Shown: piece after piece, positions 1 to 6,039 of the stretch | Layout: every line of letters starts with the position of its first letter | How positions within the stretch are numbered: position 1 is the stretch's first letter | Origin: Verrucomicrobiales bacterium | Lineage (GTDB): Bacteria > Verrucomicrobiota > Verrucomicrobiia > Verrucomicrobiales > DEV007 | Assembly (NCBI GenBank): GCA_007123695.1 | Contig: SLGN01000579.1 | Location: 1-6,300, forward strand | Reading direction: 5' to 3' | DNA length: 6,300 nucleotides | Made by a program: the position numbers and the translations under genes | The notes under the pieces: model-generated | Told to the model about the DNA's origin: nothing | Databases searched by the model: none | What the model saw: the letters and a program-made list of their open reading frames with translations, nothing else

Positions 1-2278
1 AGTACTGCGTCTGGCCGAGGTTTGTGCCGAAGATCGCCGCAGTCCAGCCGTCCTTGCGGTAGCCGACCATGCTGTTGAGCAAGCTGTAGGCGCGCTGCTC
101 GAAGTCGGGACGGTTGAAGTCGTCGAAGCGCACGTTGCCGAGGGCGCGGAGCTCGAGCCGGGCGAAGAAACCGTTCTCGAGGTGGTAGTCGAGGGCGGCG
201 ATGGCGTCGAACTCGGGCACGAAGGGCGCCGTGACGCCGCTGAGGTCGCGCCCCGTAACCGGATCGACGTAGTCGGTGAGCCGAGCGTTGGTGTAGCCGA
301 GCGCGCCGACGAAATCGAGGGTCGGGGTGATGGCGAAGGAGGCTTCGAACTCGACCCCGAAGATCTCGGCACGGTCGGCGTTGAAGACGGCGAAGTCCAC
401 GGGGGTGAAGCTGCGCTCGACCTGGTAGCCCCGCACCGAGCTGTAGTAGCCGAGCAGGTTGGTCTGGAGGCGGCCGCCGAGCCAGTCGGACCGCATCCCG
501 GTCTCGATGGTCCAGACCTTTTCCTCGTCGAAAGGCACGAAGCGCGGGTCGTCGGCGTAGGCGGTGAACCCGCCGGGCTTGAAGGCGTAGGCAGTGTTGG
601 TGTAGAGGACCGAATTGTCGGTGACCCGCAAGTCAGCGCCGAGGGTCGGGGTGAGGTGGACCCATTCGTCGCGGAAGGCAAGGCGCCGCTGCGTCGCGTC
701 GAGCGGGGTCACGATGGTGCGCACGTCGTCGGGCGGATTGGGGAAGGGCGGAAAGGGCGGCACCGGATCGATCGTGCTGGTGGTCGTCGCGACGGTGGTC
801 GCGTTCCCGGCCTGCGACTTGTCCCTGGTGATGGACCGCCGCACCCAGTCGAGCCTGGCCCCGCCACGCAGCACGAGCCGGTCGAAGCCCCGGTATTCCG
901 TGCCCCCGTAGATGGCGAAGGCCTCCTCGTCGATGGTGTGCAGGGTGAGCTGCTCCAGATCGACGTCGGTCTCGAGCTGGGTGGTCGAGCGCACCGTCAG
1001 GGGCAGGGTGAAGGGTGGGAAGGGAATCGGCTGGTTGATGTTCGTGACGGTGTTGACCCTGCCCGAATCCTGCAAGAAGAGCCCCCTCAGTCCTGCCCCT
1101 CGGATGCGGCTGGTCGATCCGAAGATGCCCGCGTTCCATCCCCAGTCAGCATCGGGATCGTTGTCCGAAAAGCGGAACTCCTGGCTCCAGAATTCCTGCG
1201 ACTGGCTCAGGGAGGTGAAGCCGAGGGGGCGGGGAGTGAAGTCGAGGTCGATTGTGTAGGGATTGAGGTCGAAGCCGCGGTGGGCCGTGACGCTGAGGAA
1301 CTTGAACCGCTCGTTCTCATGGTAGAGGCGGACGGCCTGGTGGTTGGTCGAGCGGAACTGCTCTCCGTCGATGTCGGAGGAAACCGTGTAGAAGCCGGTG
1401 GTGCGGTCCAGCGAGGTCAGGCGCGGAGCCCCGTCGCGCTGCTCGTTGTAGCCGGCGATGAACCCAAGCTCCCAGTCGGGGGCGATCTGGGCGTAGACGG
1501 CGCCGTCGAAGTAGAGGCTCTCCTGAAAGTCCACCGTCCGGCCCGTGAGCGTGTTGACGAGGAAGCCGTCGTGCCGCTCGTAGCCGCCGCCGAAGCGGAA
1601 GGAGGCGCGGTCGCCGACCGGCCCCATCACGAAGGCGTCGAAGCCGTGCCGCTCGAAGGACCCGTAGCGGTAGTTCCCGCTGAACTGGAGGGAGTCGCCG
1701 GGACGCTCCGTCGTCACGTTGATGAGGCCGCCGTAGACGCTGCGTCCGACCCGGGTCGGTTGCGGTCCGCGCAGCACCTCGATGTTCTTCACCGGACCGA
1801 AGTTCTGCGCGTAGGTGAAGGTCTCGCCGAATGGTACGTCGTCTACGTAGATCGTCGTCGATGGAGACCCGAAGAAGAGGGTGTTGGTGAGGCCCCGGGC
1901 CGAGTAGACGTCGCCGAAGGACCGCGAGCCCGAGTCGGTGGCGTGCTGGTTCGGGGCATAGCGCACCACGTCCTGCGGCTCGCGCACCCCGAGCAGGTCG
2001 AGCCCGGTGGCGGGGAGGAAGGTCGCCCCGGAAGCGCCCGCGACGCGCTCGGGCAGCAGGTCGTCGAGCACCAGCGGCTCGGTCGATTCGGGCGTTGCCG
2101 TGCGGGGAGCGGGCCGGAACTGGACCGGCGCGCGGGGCGGCGACACCACCACCGTTTCGGGCAAATCCACCGACTCGGCCGAGGCATCCTGGGCCGGCAG
2201 GTCGAGGGTGATCGCGGGGGAAAGCGCAACCGCCAGAAGGGCGGCACGCCGGAACAGAAATCGGGGCGGCGGGGTCAT
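1..2278 (-). CDS. TonB-dependent outer-membrane receptor, C-terminus cut by the window edge
   Basis: A single open frame of 759 codons runs from ATG at 2278 to the left edge without a stop. Residues 1-34 look like a Sec signal peptide: FRR, then a hydrophobic run, then LPAQDASA. A TonB-box-like PETVVVSP lies at about 40-47. The plug domain follows, with IYVDDVPF (143-150), IEVLRGPQ (166-173) and YGGLINVTTERP (182-193). The rest alternates aromatic, amphipathic strands and loops, as in a 22-strand barrel; late strands include EIFGVEFEA and LGYTNARLTDY. The usual final strand ending in an aromatic residue is missing, so roughly 25-40 residues lie outside the window. The family imports siderophores, metal complexes, cobalamin or glycans using TonB-ExbBD energy; the ligand here cannot be read. 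There is no SusC-type N-terminal extension. ATG 2278 was chosen because the signal peptide begins there. An in-frame GTG at 2299 would add seven residues. No Shine-Dalgarno sequence lies close to the ATG. The preceding minus-strand gene is an ArsR regulator 188 bp upstream. Confidence 0.93.
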   Translation of the reverse strand, partial: MTPPPRFLFRRAALLAVALSPAITLDLPAQDASAESVDLPETVVVSPPRAPVQFRPAPRTATPESTEPLVLDDLLPERVAGASGATFLPATGLDLLGVREPQDVVRYAPNQHATDSGSRSFGDVYSARGLTNTLFFGSPSTTIYVDDVPFGETFTYAQNFGPVKNIEVLRGPQPTRVGRSVYGGLINVTTERPGDSLQFSGNYRYGSFERHGFDAFVMGPVGDRASFRFGGGYERHDGFLVNTLTGRTVDFQESLYFDGAVYAQIAPDWELGFIAGYNEQRDGAPRLTSLDRTTGFYTVSSDIDGEQFRSTNHQAVRLYHENERFKFLSVTAHRGFDLNPYTIDLDFTPRPLGFTSLSQSQEFWSQEFRFSDNDPDADWGWNAGIFGSTSRIRGAGLRGLFLQDSGRVNTVTNINQPIPFPPFTLPLTVRSTTQLETDVDLEQLTLHTIDEEAFAIYGGTEYRGFDRLVLRGGARLDWVRRSITRDKSQAGNATTVATTTSTIDPVPPFPPFPNPPDDVRTIVTPLDATQRRLAFRDEWVHLTPTLGADLRVTDNSVLYTNTAYAFKPGGFTAYADDPRFVPFDEEKVWTIETGMRSDWLGGRLQTNLLGYYSSVRGYQVERSFTPVDFAVFNADRAEIFGVEFEASFAITPTLDFVGALGYTNARLTDYVDPVTGRDLSGVTAPFVPEFDAIAALDYHLENGFFARLELRALGNVRFDDFNRPDFEQRAYSLLNSMVGYRKDGWTAAIFGTNLGQTQY

Positions 2279-2324
2279 GGGCGAGGACTGTATTTGCACA
2301 AGACGGCAAATAAGAAAACCGCTC

Positions 2325-2363
2325 CTTGTATCACTCCCGTAACGCTGCGCAAGCGATTATCGC
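2325..2363 (-). promoter_or_regulatory. candidate receptor promoter with an operator-like palindrome
   Basis: On the minus strand, TTGCGC (2352-2347) and TACAAG (2330-2325) are spaced 16 bp apart, which is a modest sigma70-like match. It would start the receptor mRNA about 40 nt before its ATG. Immediately upstream lies a perfect 5-1-5 inverted repeat, GCGAT-A-ATCGC (2353-2363), in an AT-richer patch. It could bind a regulator such as the neighbouring ArsR protein or a Fur-like protein, but it is short enough to be chance. Confidence 0.25.
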
Positions 2364-2420
2364 GAAAAAATCGTCGAGCAAACGCCGCATTCGCGCGAGG
2401 TGGAATCAGCGCGGGAGAGA

Positions 2421-2446
2421 CCGCCATCCTTTGCCCGAGGATGCGG
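2421..2446 (-). terminator. hairpin after the ArsR gene, possible weak terminator or attenuator
   Basis: On the minus strand, CCGCATCCT (2446-2438) pairs with AGGATGGCGG (2430-2421). The stem has nine base pairs, one bulged G and a 7-nt loop. It begins 21 nt past the ArsR stop codon. No U-tract follows, so it is not a classical intrinsic terminator. It could reduce read-through into the receptor gene or protect the ArsR transcript end. Confidence 0.35.
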
Positions 2447-2466
2447 AAGCCGGGCTGCGCCGCCCG

Positions 2467-2778
2467 CTATTCCGGCAGCTTCGAAAAATCGAACTGGCAG
2501 CAGCCGAGGTCGAGGATCTGGGCGGGCTCGGAGAGCTCCGCACTCAAGGCGGGGACAAGGGAATAGACCCGCTTTTGGCCGTGCTTCTCCAGCTCGACGA
2601 GCCCCGCCTCGCGAAGGATGCGGAGGTGCTTCGAGACATTGTAGACAGTGAGGCCCAGGCTTTCGGAAATCTCCATGACGCAATGCGGGCGCGCCAGGAG
2701 GAGGCGGACGATGCGCATCCGCGATTCCTCGCCGAGCGCCTTGATCGCCGGGATGCAGTCGAAAGACTGGGAAGACAT
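2467..2778 (-). CDS. ArsR/SmtB-family winged-helix transcriptional regulator
   Basis: This 103-residue protein is one ArsR-type winged-helix domain, the normal size for the family. A helix with ALGEESRMRIVRLLL (14-28) leads into the alpha-3 segment HCVMEISESLGL (32-43). The recognition helix VYNVSKHLRILREAGL (45-60) and a beta-wing, LVELEKHGQKRVYSL (60-74), follow. ArsR proteins are homodimeric repressors released by metals, metalloids or other signals. The canonical ELCVCDL metalloid site is not intact: only Cys33 is present in that helix. A Cys93-Cys94 pair occurs instead in the C-terminal LGCCQFDF, with another Cys at position 8. A C-terminal Cys pair is known as part of the As(III) site of Acidithiobacillus ferrooxidans ArsR, so thiol-based sensing is plausible but unproven. 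The next minus-strand gene is the TonB-dependent receptor, a possible target. No arsenic transport or reduction gene is in view. A promoter match ends almost at the start codon, so the mRNA may be leaderless. Confidence 0.92.
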   Translation of the reverse strand: MSSQSFDCIPAIKALGEESRMRIVRLLLARPHCVMEISESLGLTVYNVSKHLRILREAGLVELEKHGQKRVYSLVPALSAELSEPAQILDLGCCQFDFSKLPE

Positions 2779-2784
2779 TCCCGG

Positions 2785-2813
2785 AGATTACCTGAAAAGC
2801 GTCCGGGCGGCAA
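2785..2813 (-). promoter_or_regulatory. sigma70-like promoter of the ArsR gene
   Basis: The minus strand shows TTGCCG (2813-2808), a 17-bp spacer and TAATCT (2790-2785). Only six bases separate the -10 element from the ArsR ATG at 2778. Transcription would therefore start at or next to the start codon, giving a leaderless or near-leaderless mRNA. The inverted 5-mers CCGGA (2781-2785) and TCCGG (2802-2806) straddle the -10 region and could form an autoregulatory operator, though they are short. Confidence 0.45.
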
Positions 2814-2926
2814 GTCCATGACGCTGGGATGGAGCGGATGCGAAAACCCGTCGGATGCGGCGCACGGCGGGGAATGTGGCGCAAGATTTGCATGAGAGAC
2901 GCCACTGGGCGATCTATTTGGACTCG

Positions 2927-3934
2927 ATGACGACCGTTCCCTTATACGATGCCAAGCCCTACGACCACCTCTTCTTCGTCAAGGAAGGTGATGCGGCGGG
3001 GGTGAAATACGAGTTCCACGCCTTCCGCCTCGACGCCTCCACCGCACCGAGCGCCGTCGGCGCCGAAGCCGTCTGCGTCTTCGTCAACGACGCCATCGAC
3101 CGCCCCTGCCTCGAGGCTCTGGAGCGGGGCGGGGTGCGGCTCGTGGCTCTGCGCTGCGCCGGCTTCAACCAAGTCGATCTGCGCGCCGCCGCCGAAATCG
3201 GCATCCGCATCGTACGGGTTCCCGCCTATTCGCCCCACGCCGTGGCGGAGCACACCGTCGCCCTGCTGCTGAGCATGAACCGCAAGATCCACCGGGCCTA
3301 CAACCGGGTGCGCGAGCACAACTTCTCGCTCAGCGGTCTCGTCGGCTTCGACCTCCACGGACGCGTCGCCGGCATCGTCGGCACCGGCAAGATCGGTCGG
3401 CTCACCGCCTCGATCCTGCGGGGCTTCGGCATGAAAGTACTCGTCTACGACCTCTACCCGGACGAGGAGTGGGCGAGGGAGACCGGCTGCCTCTACGTGC
3501 CGCTCGAGGAACTCTTCGCCACCGCCGACGTGGTCTCCCTGCACACCCCGCTCACCCCCGAGACCCATTACCTCGTCGACGGCGACGCCCTCGCCATGAT
3601 GAAGGACGGCGCCTACCTCGTCAACACGAGCCGGGGCGGGCTCGTCGACACCACCGCGCTCATCGGCGCGCTCAAGAGCCACAAGCTCGGCGGCGTCGCC
3701 CTCGACGTCTACGAAATCGAGGAAGGCGTCTTCTTCGAGGATCTCTCCCACGACGTGCTCCAGGACGACGACCTCGCGCGGCTCGTCAGCTTCCCCAACG
3801 TGCTCATCACCTCGCACCAGGGCTTTCTCACCGAAGAGGCCCTTTCGGAAATCGCCCGGGTCACCACCGCGAACCTCGTCCGCTTCGGCGAAGGCGGCGA
3901 CTTCCTCCCCGGAACGGAACTCAAGGCCCCCTGA
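2927..3934 (+). CDS. ldhA: NAD-dependent D-lactate dehydrogenase (fermentative, LdhA type)
   Basis: This cytoplasmic enzyme of the D-isomer-specific 2-hydroxyacid dehydrogenase family should interconvert pyruvate and D-lactate with NADH/NAD+. From ATG 2927 it is 335 residues, close to the size of E. coli LdhA, and it follows that protein along its whole length. The matching segments are AVCVFVND (48-55), LRCAGFNQVDL (75-85), RVPAYSPHAVAEH (97-109), the Rossmann loop GTGKIG (152-157), NTSRGGLVD (233-241), DVYEIE (260-265) and the end motif SHQGFLTEEAL (296-306). The expected catalytic residues are Arg236, Glu265 and His297. An upstream in-frame ATG at 2855 would add 24 residues (MRRTAGNV...) that resemble nothing in the family, so I prefer the internal start, where the family's usual N-terminus (VPLYDAKPYD) begins. 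Only a weak GGA precedes it. The gene is divergent from the ArsR gene and 147 bp upstream of a co-directional phosphatase gene. A specialised 2-hydroxyacid substrate cannot be excluded. Confidence 0.93.
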   Translation: MTTVPLYDAKPYDHLFFVKEGDAAGVKYEFHAFRLDASTAPSAVGAEAVCVFVNDAIDRPCLEALERGGVRLVALRCAGFNQVDLRAAAEIGIRIVRVPAYSPHAVAEHTVALLLSMNRKIHRAYNRVREHNFSLSGLVGFDLHGRVAGIVGTGKIGRLTASILRGFGMKVLVYDLYPDEEWARETGCLYVPLEELFATADVVSLHTPLTPETHYLVDGDALAMMKDGAYLVNTSRGGLVDTTALIGALKSHKLGGVALDVYEIEEGVFFEDLSHDVLQDDDLARLVSFPNVLITSHQGFLTEEALSEIARVTTANLVRFGEGGDFLPGTELKAP

Positions 3935-4032
3935 CGCCCCTTCGTCCTCGGCACCGGTCAACTCTCGCCCTCTCTCAAGCGGGACCCCTGGGTTCACCAG
4001 CACCCAAGCCCCCTCACCTTCTCCCCCGAACG

Positions 4033-4053
4033 CCAAGAACCAAGAACCAAGAA
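4033..4053 (+). repeat. three tandem copies of CCAAGAA
   Basis: Three perfect 7-bp units (4033-4039, 4040-4046, 4047-4053) stand in the ldhA-phosphatase gap. They are preceded by a C-rich tract (about 4007-4031) and followed directly by a GC hairpin. The array is A-rich within strongly GC-rich surroundings. It may be a slippage-prone repeat or part of a dispersed intergenic repeat; one copy does not show which. Confidence 0.8.
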
Positions 4054-4054
4054 C

Positions 4055-4069
4055 GGCGGCGGAGCCGCC
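4055..4069. other. short GC hairpin just before the phosphatase gene
   Basis: GGCGGC (4055-4060) and GCCGCC (4064-4069) form a perfect six-pair stem with a GGA loop. It starts two bases after the CCAAGAA array and ends 12 nt before the phosphatase ATG. There is no T-run after it, so it is a poor terminator. In the mRNA it could hinder ribosome access or mark a processing site. Confidence 0.45.
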
Positions 4070-4081
4070 CTCCCACCCGCC

Positions 4082-4594
4082 ATGCCGGAACCCACCCGCC
4101 TCCTCTTCGTCTGCCTCGGGAACATCTGCCGCTCGCCCGCCGGCGAAAACGTGATGAAGCACCTCCTCGCCGCCGAGGGGCTCGACGCCCGCTTCGAAGT
4201 CGATTCGGCGGGGACGGCGGGCTACCACATCGGCTCGCCTCCCGACCGGCGCATGGCTGCGGCGGCGAAGGCCCGCGGCATCCCCATGAAAGGCCGCGCC
4301 CGCCAGGCCCGGGCCGAGGATTTCGAGCAGTTCGACTGGCTCTTCGCGATGGACGCGAGCAACCTCGCCGACCTCGAAGCGCTGCGGCGGCGCTGCCGGG
4401 CGCCGCAGGCGCGCCTCGTCCCTTTCTGCCGGCTCTGCGAAGAGCATCCCCACACCGAGGTTCCCGATCCCTACTACGGAGGGCCCGAGGGCTTCGAGGA
4501 GGTGCTCGACCTGCTCGAGGACGGCTGCTCCGCCTTTCTCCGTCGCTGGCGCGAGGACCGGCTCGGAACCCTCGCCGGGGAAGACGGAGACTAA
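4082..4594 (+). CDS. low-molecular-weight protein tyrosine phosphatase
   Basis: This 170-residue cytoplasmic phosphatase has the complete LMW-PTP signature. The P-loop is FVCLGNICRSP (9-19), with nucleophile Cys11 and Arg17 of the CX5RS motif; Cys16 is the usual second P-loop cysteine. DSAGTAGYHIGSPPDRRM (41-58) follows, then FDWLFAMD (84-91), and the general-acid loop DPYYGG (129-134) with Asp129. The enzyme hydrolyses phosphotyrosine. In bacteria it often opposes tyrosine kinases that control capsule or exopolysaccharide export, but no kinase or polysaccharide gene is in this window. The segment PFCRLCEEHPHTEVPDPYYGG is, as I recall, typical of cyanobacterial-type members, so the C116/C119 pair is probably not special. 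It is not an ArsC arsenate reductase: the resolving-cysteine segment is absent and the DPYY loop is intact. There is no Shine-Dalgarno sequence before the ATG. It may be co-transcribed with ldhA. Its TAA overlaps the stop of the convergent ceramidase-domain gene. Confidence 0.93.
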   Translation: MPEPTRLLFVCLGNICRSPAGENVMKHLLAAEGLDARFEVDSAGTAGYHIGSPPDRRMAAAAKARGIPMKGRARQARAEDFEQFDWLFAMDASNLADLEALRRRCRAPQARLVPFCRLCEEHPHTEVPDPYYGGPEGFEEVLDLLEDGCSAFLRRWREDRLGTLAGEDGD

Positions 4595-5985
4595 CGCTCG
4601 GGGCTATCCGCCTCGTTCGGCTCCGCCGCCGGCCCGAGCAGGGCGTCCATGGCCTCCATCAGCACGCCTTCCACTTCCGGCGCAGTGTTGCTGCTGCGGG
4701 GCTGCGTCTCGTAGCCGCCCTGACCGTAGGCGACCTCCGTGCCGATGTAGCCGGTGCCATAGTCGCCGTAGGCGGCCATGGCGACGAAGAGATCGGGGCG
4801 CATCGCCTGCGCGGCGAGCTGGTATTCGACGAAGAGTTCCCCCGGCATGTGGAGGACGCGGGCGTCGCCGATCTCGAGGCAATGAAGCGGGATGCGATGT
4901 CCGGACTCGTGGCGGGCGAGATAGGCGAGCTTCGTGGCAGCGCCGAGGCGGAGACGCTCCTCGGCCGTCTCGTCGGCGAGGACGGACTCGAGTTCGGCCC
5001 GCACCAGATGGGTGCCGAGGGGCAGGCTTACCGGGCGGGTCTTCCAGCCGACCTCGTCGGCGGACAGGGGACGCCTCTCCGTAGCCTCCCAAGCCAGCCT
5101 CATGCCCTCGGCCATCCTGCCGGCGAGAACGGGCCGGTTCTCGGGCGATCCGTCGTTGTATTTCCCCGCCGCGACGTTGCCGGAGGCCCCGTTGAAATGA
5201 ATGTGGGCCAGGCCGGTCTCCTCCTCGCGCCGCGCCCGGGCGAGTCCGACGAACTCGGCGGTGACGTCGCCCTTCCCGTAGTAGCTCTGCGGATGGGTGG
5301 CGTAGTAGGTGAGGCAGGCGAGGGGCCGGTCGTCCTGCCAGAAGCTGATCGCCTTGAGCATCGGATCGATGGTGCCCTCGGGCGCCTCGCGTGCCTCGGG
5401 CGCGCGCGAGGCGCTCATGCGGGAGAGCAGGAGACGGCCGGTCGGGCCGACGATGCGGCGGCTCGAGGCGACCTTCTCGACCCGCGCTTCGCCGAGTCCG
5501 TAGTGGGTGATCCGCTCGGCCTTTTCGAGAGCGACGCGCAAGGCCGCCGCGGTGTCGGCGATGACGCGGCGGGCGAAGTCCGCGTCGAAACGCACCCCGC
5601 CGAGCCCGTGCGCCTCCAGCAGGGCCTCGGCGTCGAAGTCGCAACGCACTCCGTCGTGCTGGTGCAGCACGTGGACGGAGACCCGCTCGGGAGAGGTGCC
5701 GGCGGCCTCGGCGAGGGCGGCGCACCAAGCGTCGTGGCCTCCGTTTCCGATGCCTATCCAATCGACCGCACACAGCACGATGGGCTCGCCCGCGCCGAGC
5801 AGCACGACGCCCCGGGCGCTGAGCGGATCCTCGATGGAACGGGCCGGGGCGTAGGCCACGGGCGATCCGATCGGCGGCGTCGCATCGGCCCGGAACACGG
5901 CGAGACGCAGGGGCTCCTCTGCGGAGAGTGGCGGCGGGCAAAGGTGCAGCGAGACGAGACCAACGGCGAGGGACAGCAGCTTCAT
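4591..5985 (-). CDS. secreted neutral/alkaline ceramidase-domain protein (N-terminal domain only)
   Basis: This 464-residue exported protein has a Sec signal peptide (1-22, MKLLSLAVGL...PPLSA, cleavage probably before EEP). The mature part matches the N-terminal domain of neutral/alkaline non-lysosomal ceramidases. It opens with FRADATPPIGSPVAY (31-45). The candidate zinc histidines lie in LHQHDG (His108/His110) and ATHPQSYYG (His231). FNGASGNVAAGKYND (264-278) is the loop that carries the catalytic serine in true ceramidases. PGELFVEYQ (381-389) supplies Glu383, and TGYIGTEVAYGQGGYE (411-426) supplies a candidate tyrosine ligand. True ceramidases are about 650-750 residues with a C-terminal immunoglobulin-like domain, which is absent here. 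The Ser of the known GDVSP motif is replaced by Ala272 in GNVAAG. The protein is probably a periplasmic or secreted metallohydrolase of unknown substrate. Cys16 does not sit in a good lipobox. No Shine-Dalgarno sequence precedes ATG 5985. The gene is convergent with the phosphatase gene, and a palindromic element begins 54 bp upstream. Confidence 0.85.
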   Translation of the reverse strand: MKLLSLAVGLVSLHLCPPPLSAEEPLRLAVFRADATPPIGSPVAYAPARSIEDPLSARGVVLLGAGEPIVLCAVDWIGIGNGGHDAWCAALAEAAGTSPERVSVHVLHQHDGVRCDFDAEALLEAHGLGGVRFDADFARRVIADTAAALRVALEKAERITHYGLGEARVEKVASSRRIVGPTGRLLLSRMSASRAPEAREAPEGTIDPMLKAISFWQDDRPLACLTYYATHPQSYYGKGDVTAEFVGLARARREEETGLAHIHFNGASGNVAAGKYNDGSPENRPVLAGRMAEGMRLAWEATERRPLSADEVGWKTRPVSLPLGTHLVRAELESVLADETAEERLRLGAATKLAYLARHESGHRIPLHCLEIGDARVLHMPGELFVEYQLAAQAMRPDLFVAMAAYGDYGTGYIGTEVAYGQGGYETQPRSSNTAPEVEGVLMEAMDALLGPAAEPNEADSPER

Positions 5986-6039
5986 GGCTTTAACTTCGCA
6001 CGGAGAACGCCGTTCCCCACGCCGGGATGACGCCTGCCG

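Noticed and set aside
1317..2309. Minus-strand frame from TTG 2309 preceded by AAGGAG
   Set aside because: It is out of frame with the receptor and very Arg/Pro-rich. The receptor motifs are all in the frame starting at ATG 2278.
182..2566. 794-codon plus-strand open frame
   Set aside because: It is antisense to the receptor. Its product is a featureless Gly/Glu/Val/Arg-rich chain, while the minus frame has a signal peptide, TonB box and plug motifs.
2835..2859. Direct repeat CGGATGCG (2835-2842 and 2852-2859) as an operator in the ArsR-ldhA gap
   Set aside because: It is an eight-base match in GC-rich DNA with no symmetry, and is not placed over a convincing promoter for either gene.
2855..2926. 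24-residue N-terminal extension of LdhA
   Set aside because: The added residues have no family counterpart, and the ATG at 2927 gives the usual LdhA length and N-terminus.
2942..4453. 503-codon minus-strand open frame
   Set aside because: It is antisense to both ldhA and the phosphatase, which are unmistakable by motif. No recognisable domain is present.
4082..4594. Phosphatase as an ArsC arsenate reductase paired with the ArsR gene
   Set aside because: The thioredoxin-linked ArsC resolving-cysteine segment is absent, while the DPYYGG acid loop and GSPPDRRM are those of a tyrosine phosphatase. The two genes are also on opposite strands, separated by ldhA.
3469..6030. 853-codon plus-strand open frame
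   Set aside because: It crosses ldhA and the phosphatase gene out of frame and then the ceramidase-domain gene antisense. Its Arg/Pro-rich then Gly/Glu-rich composition is typical of a GC shadow.
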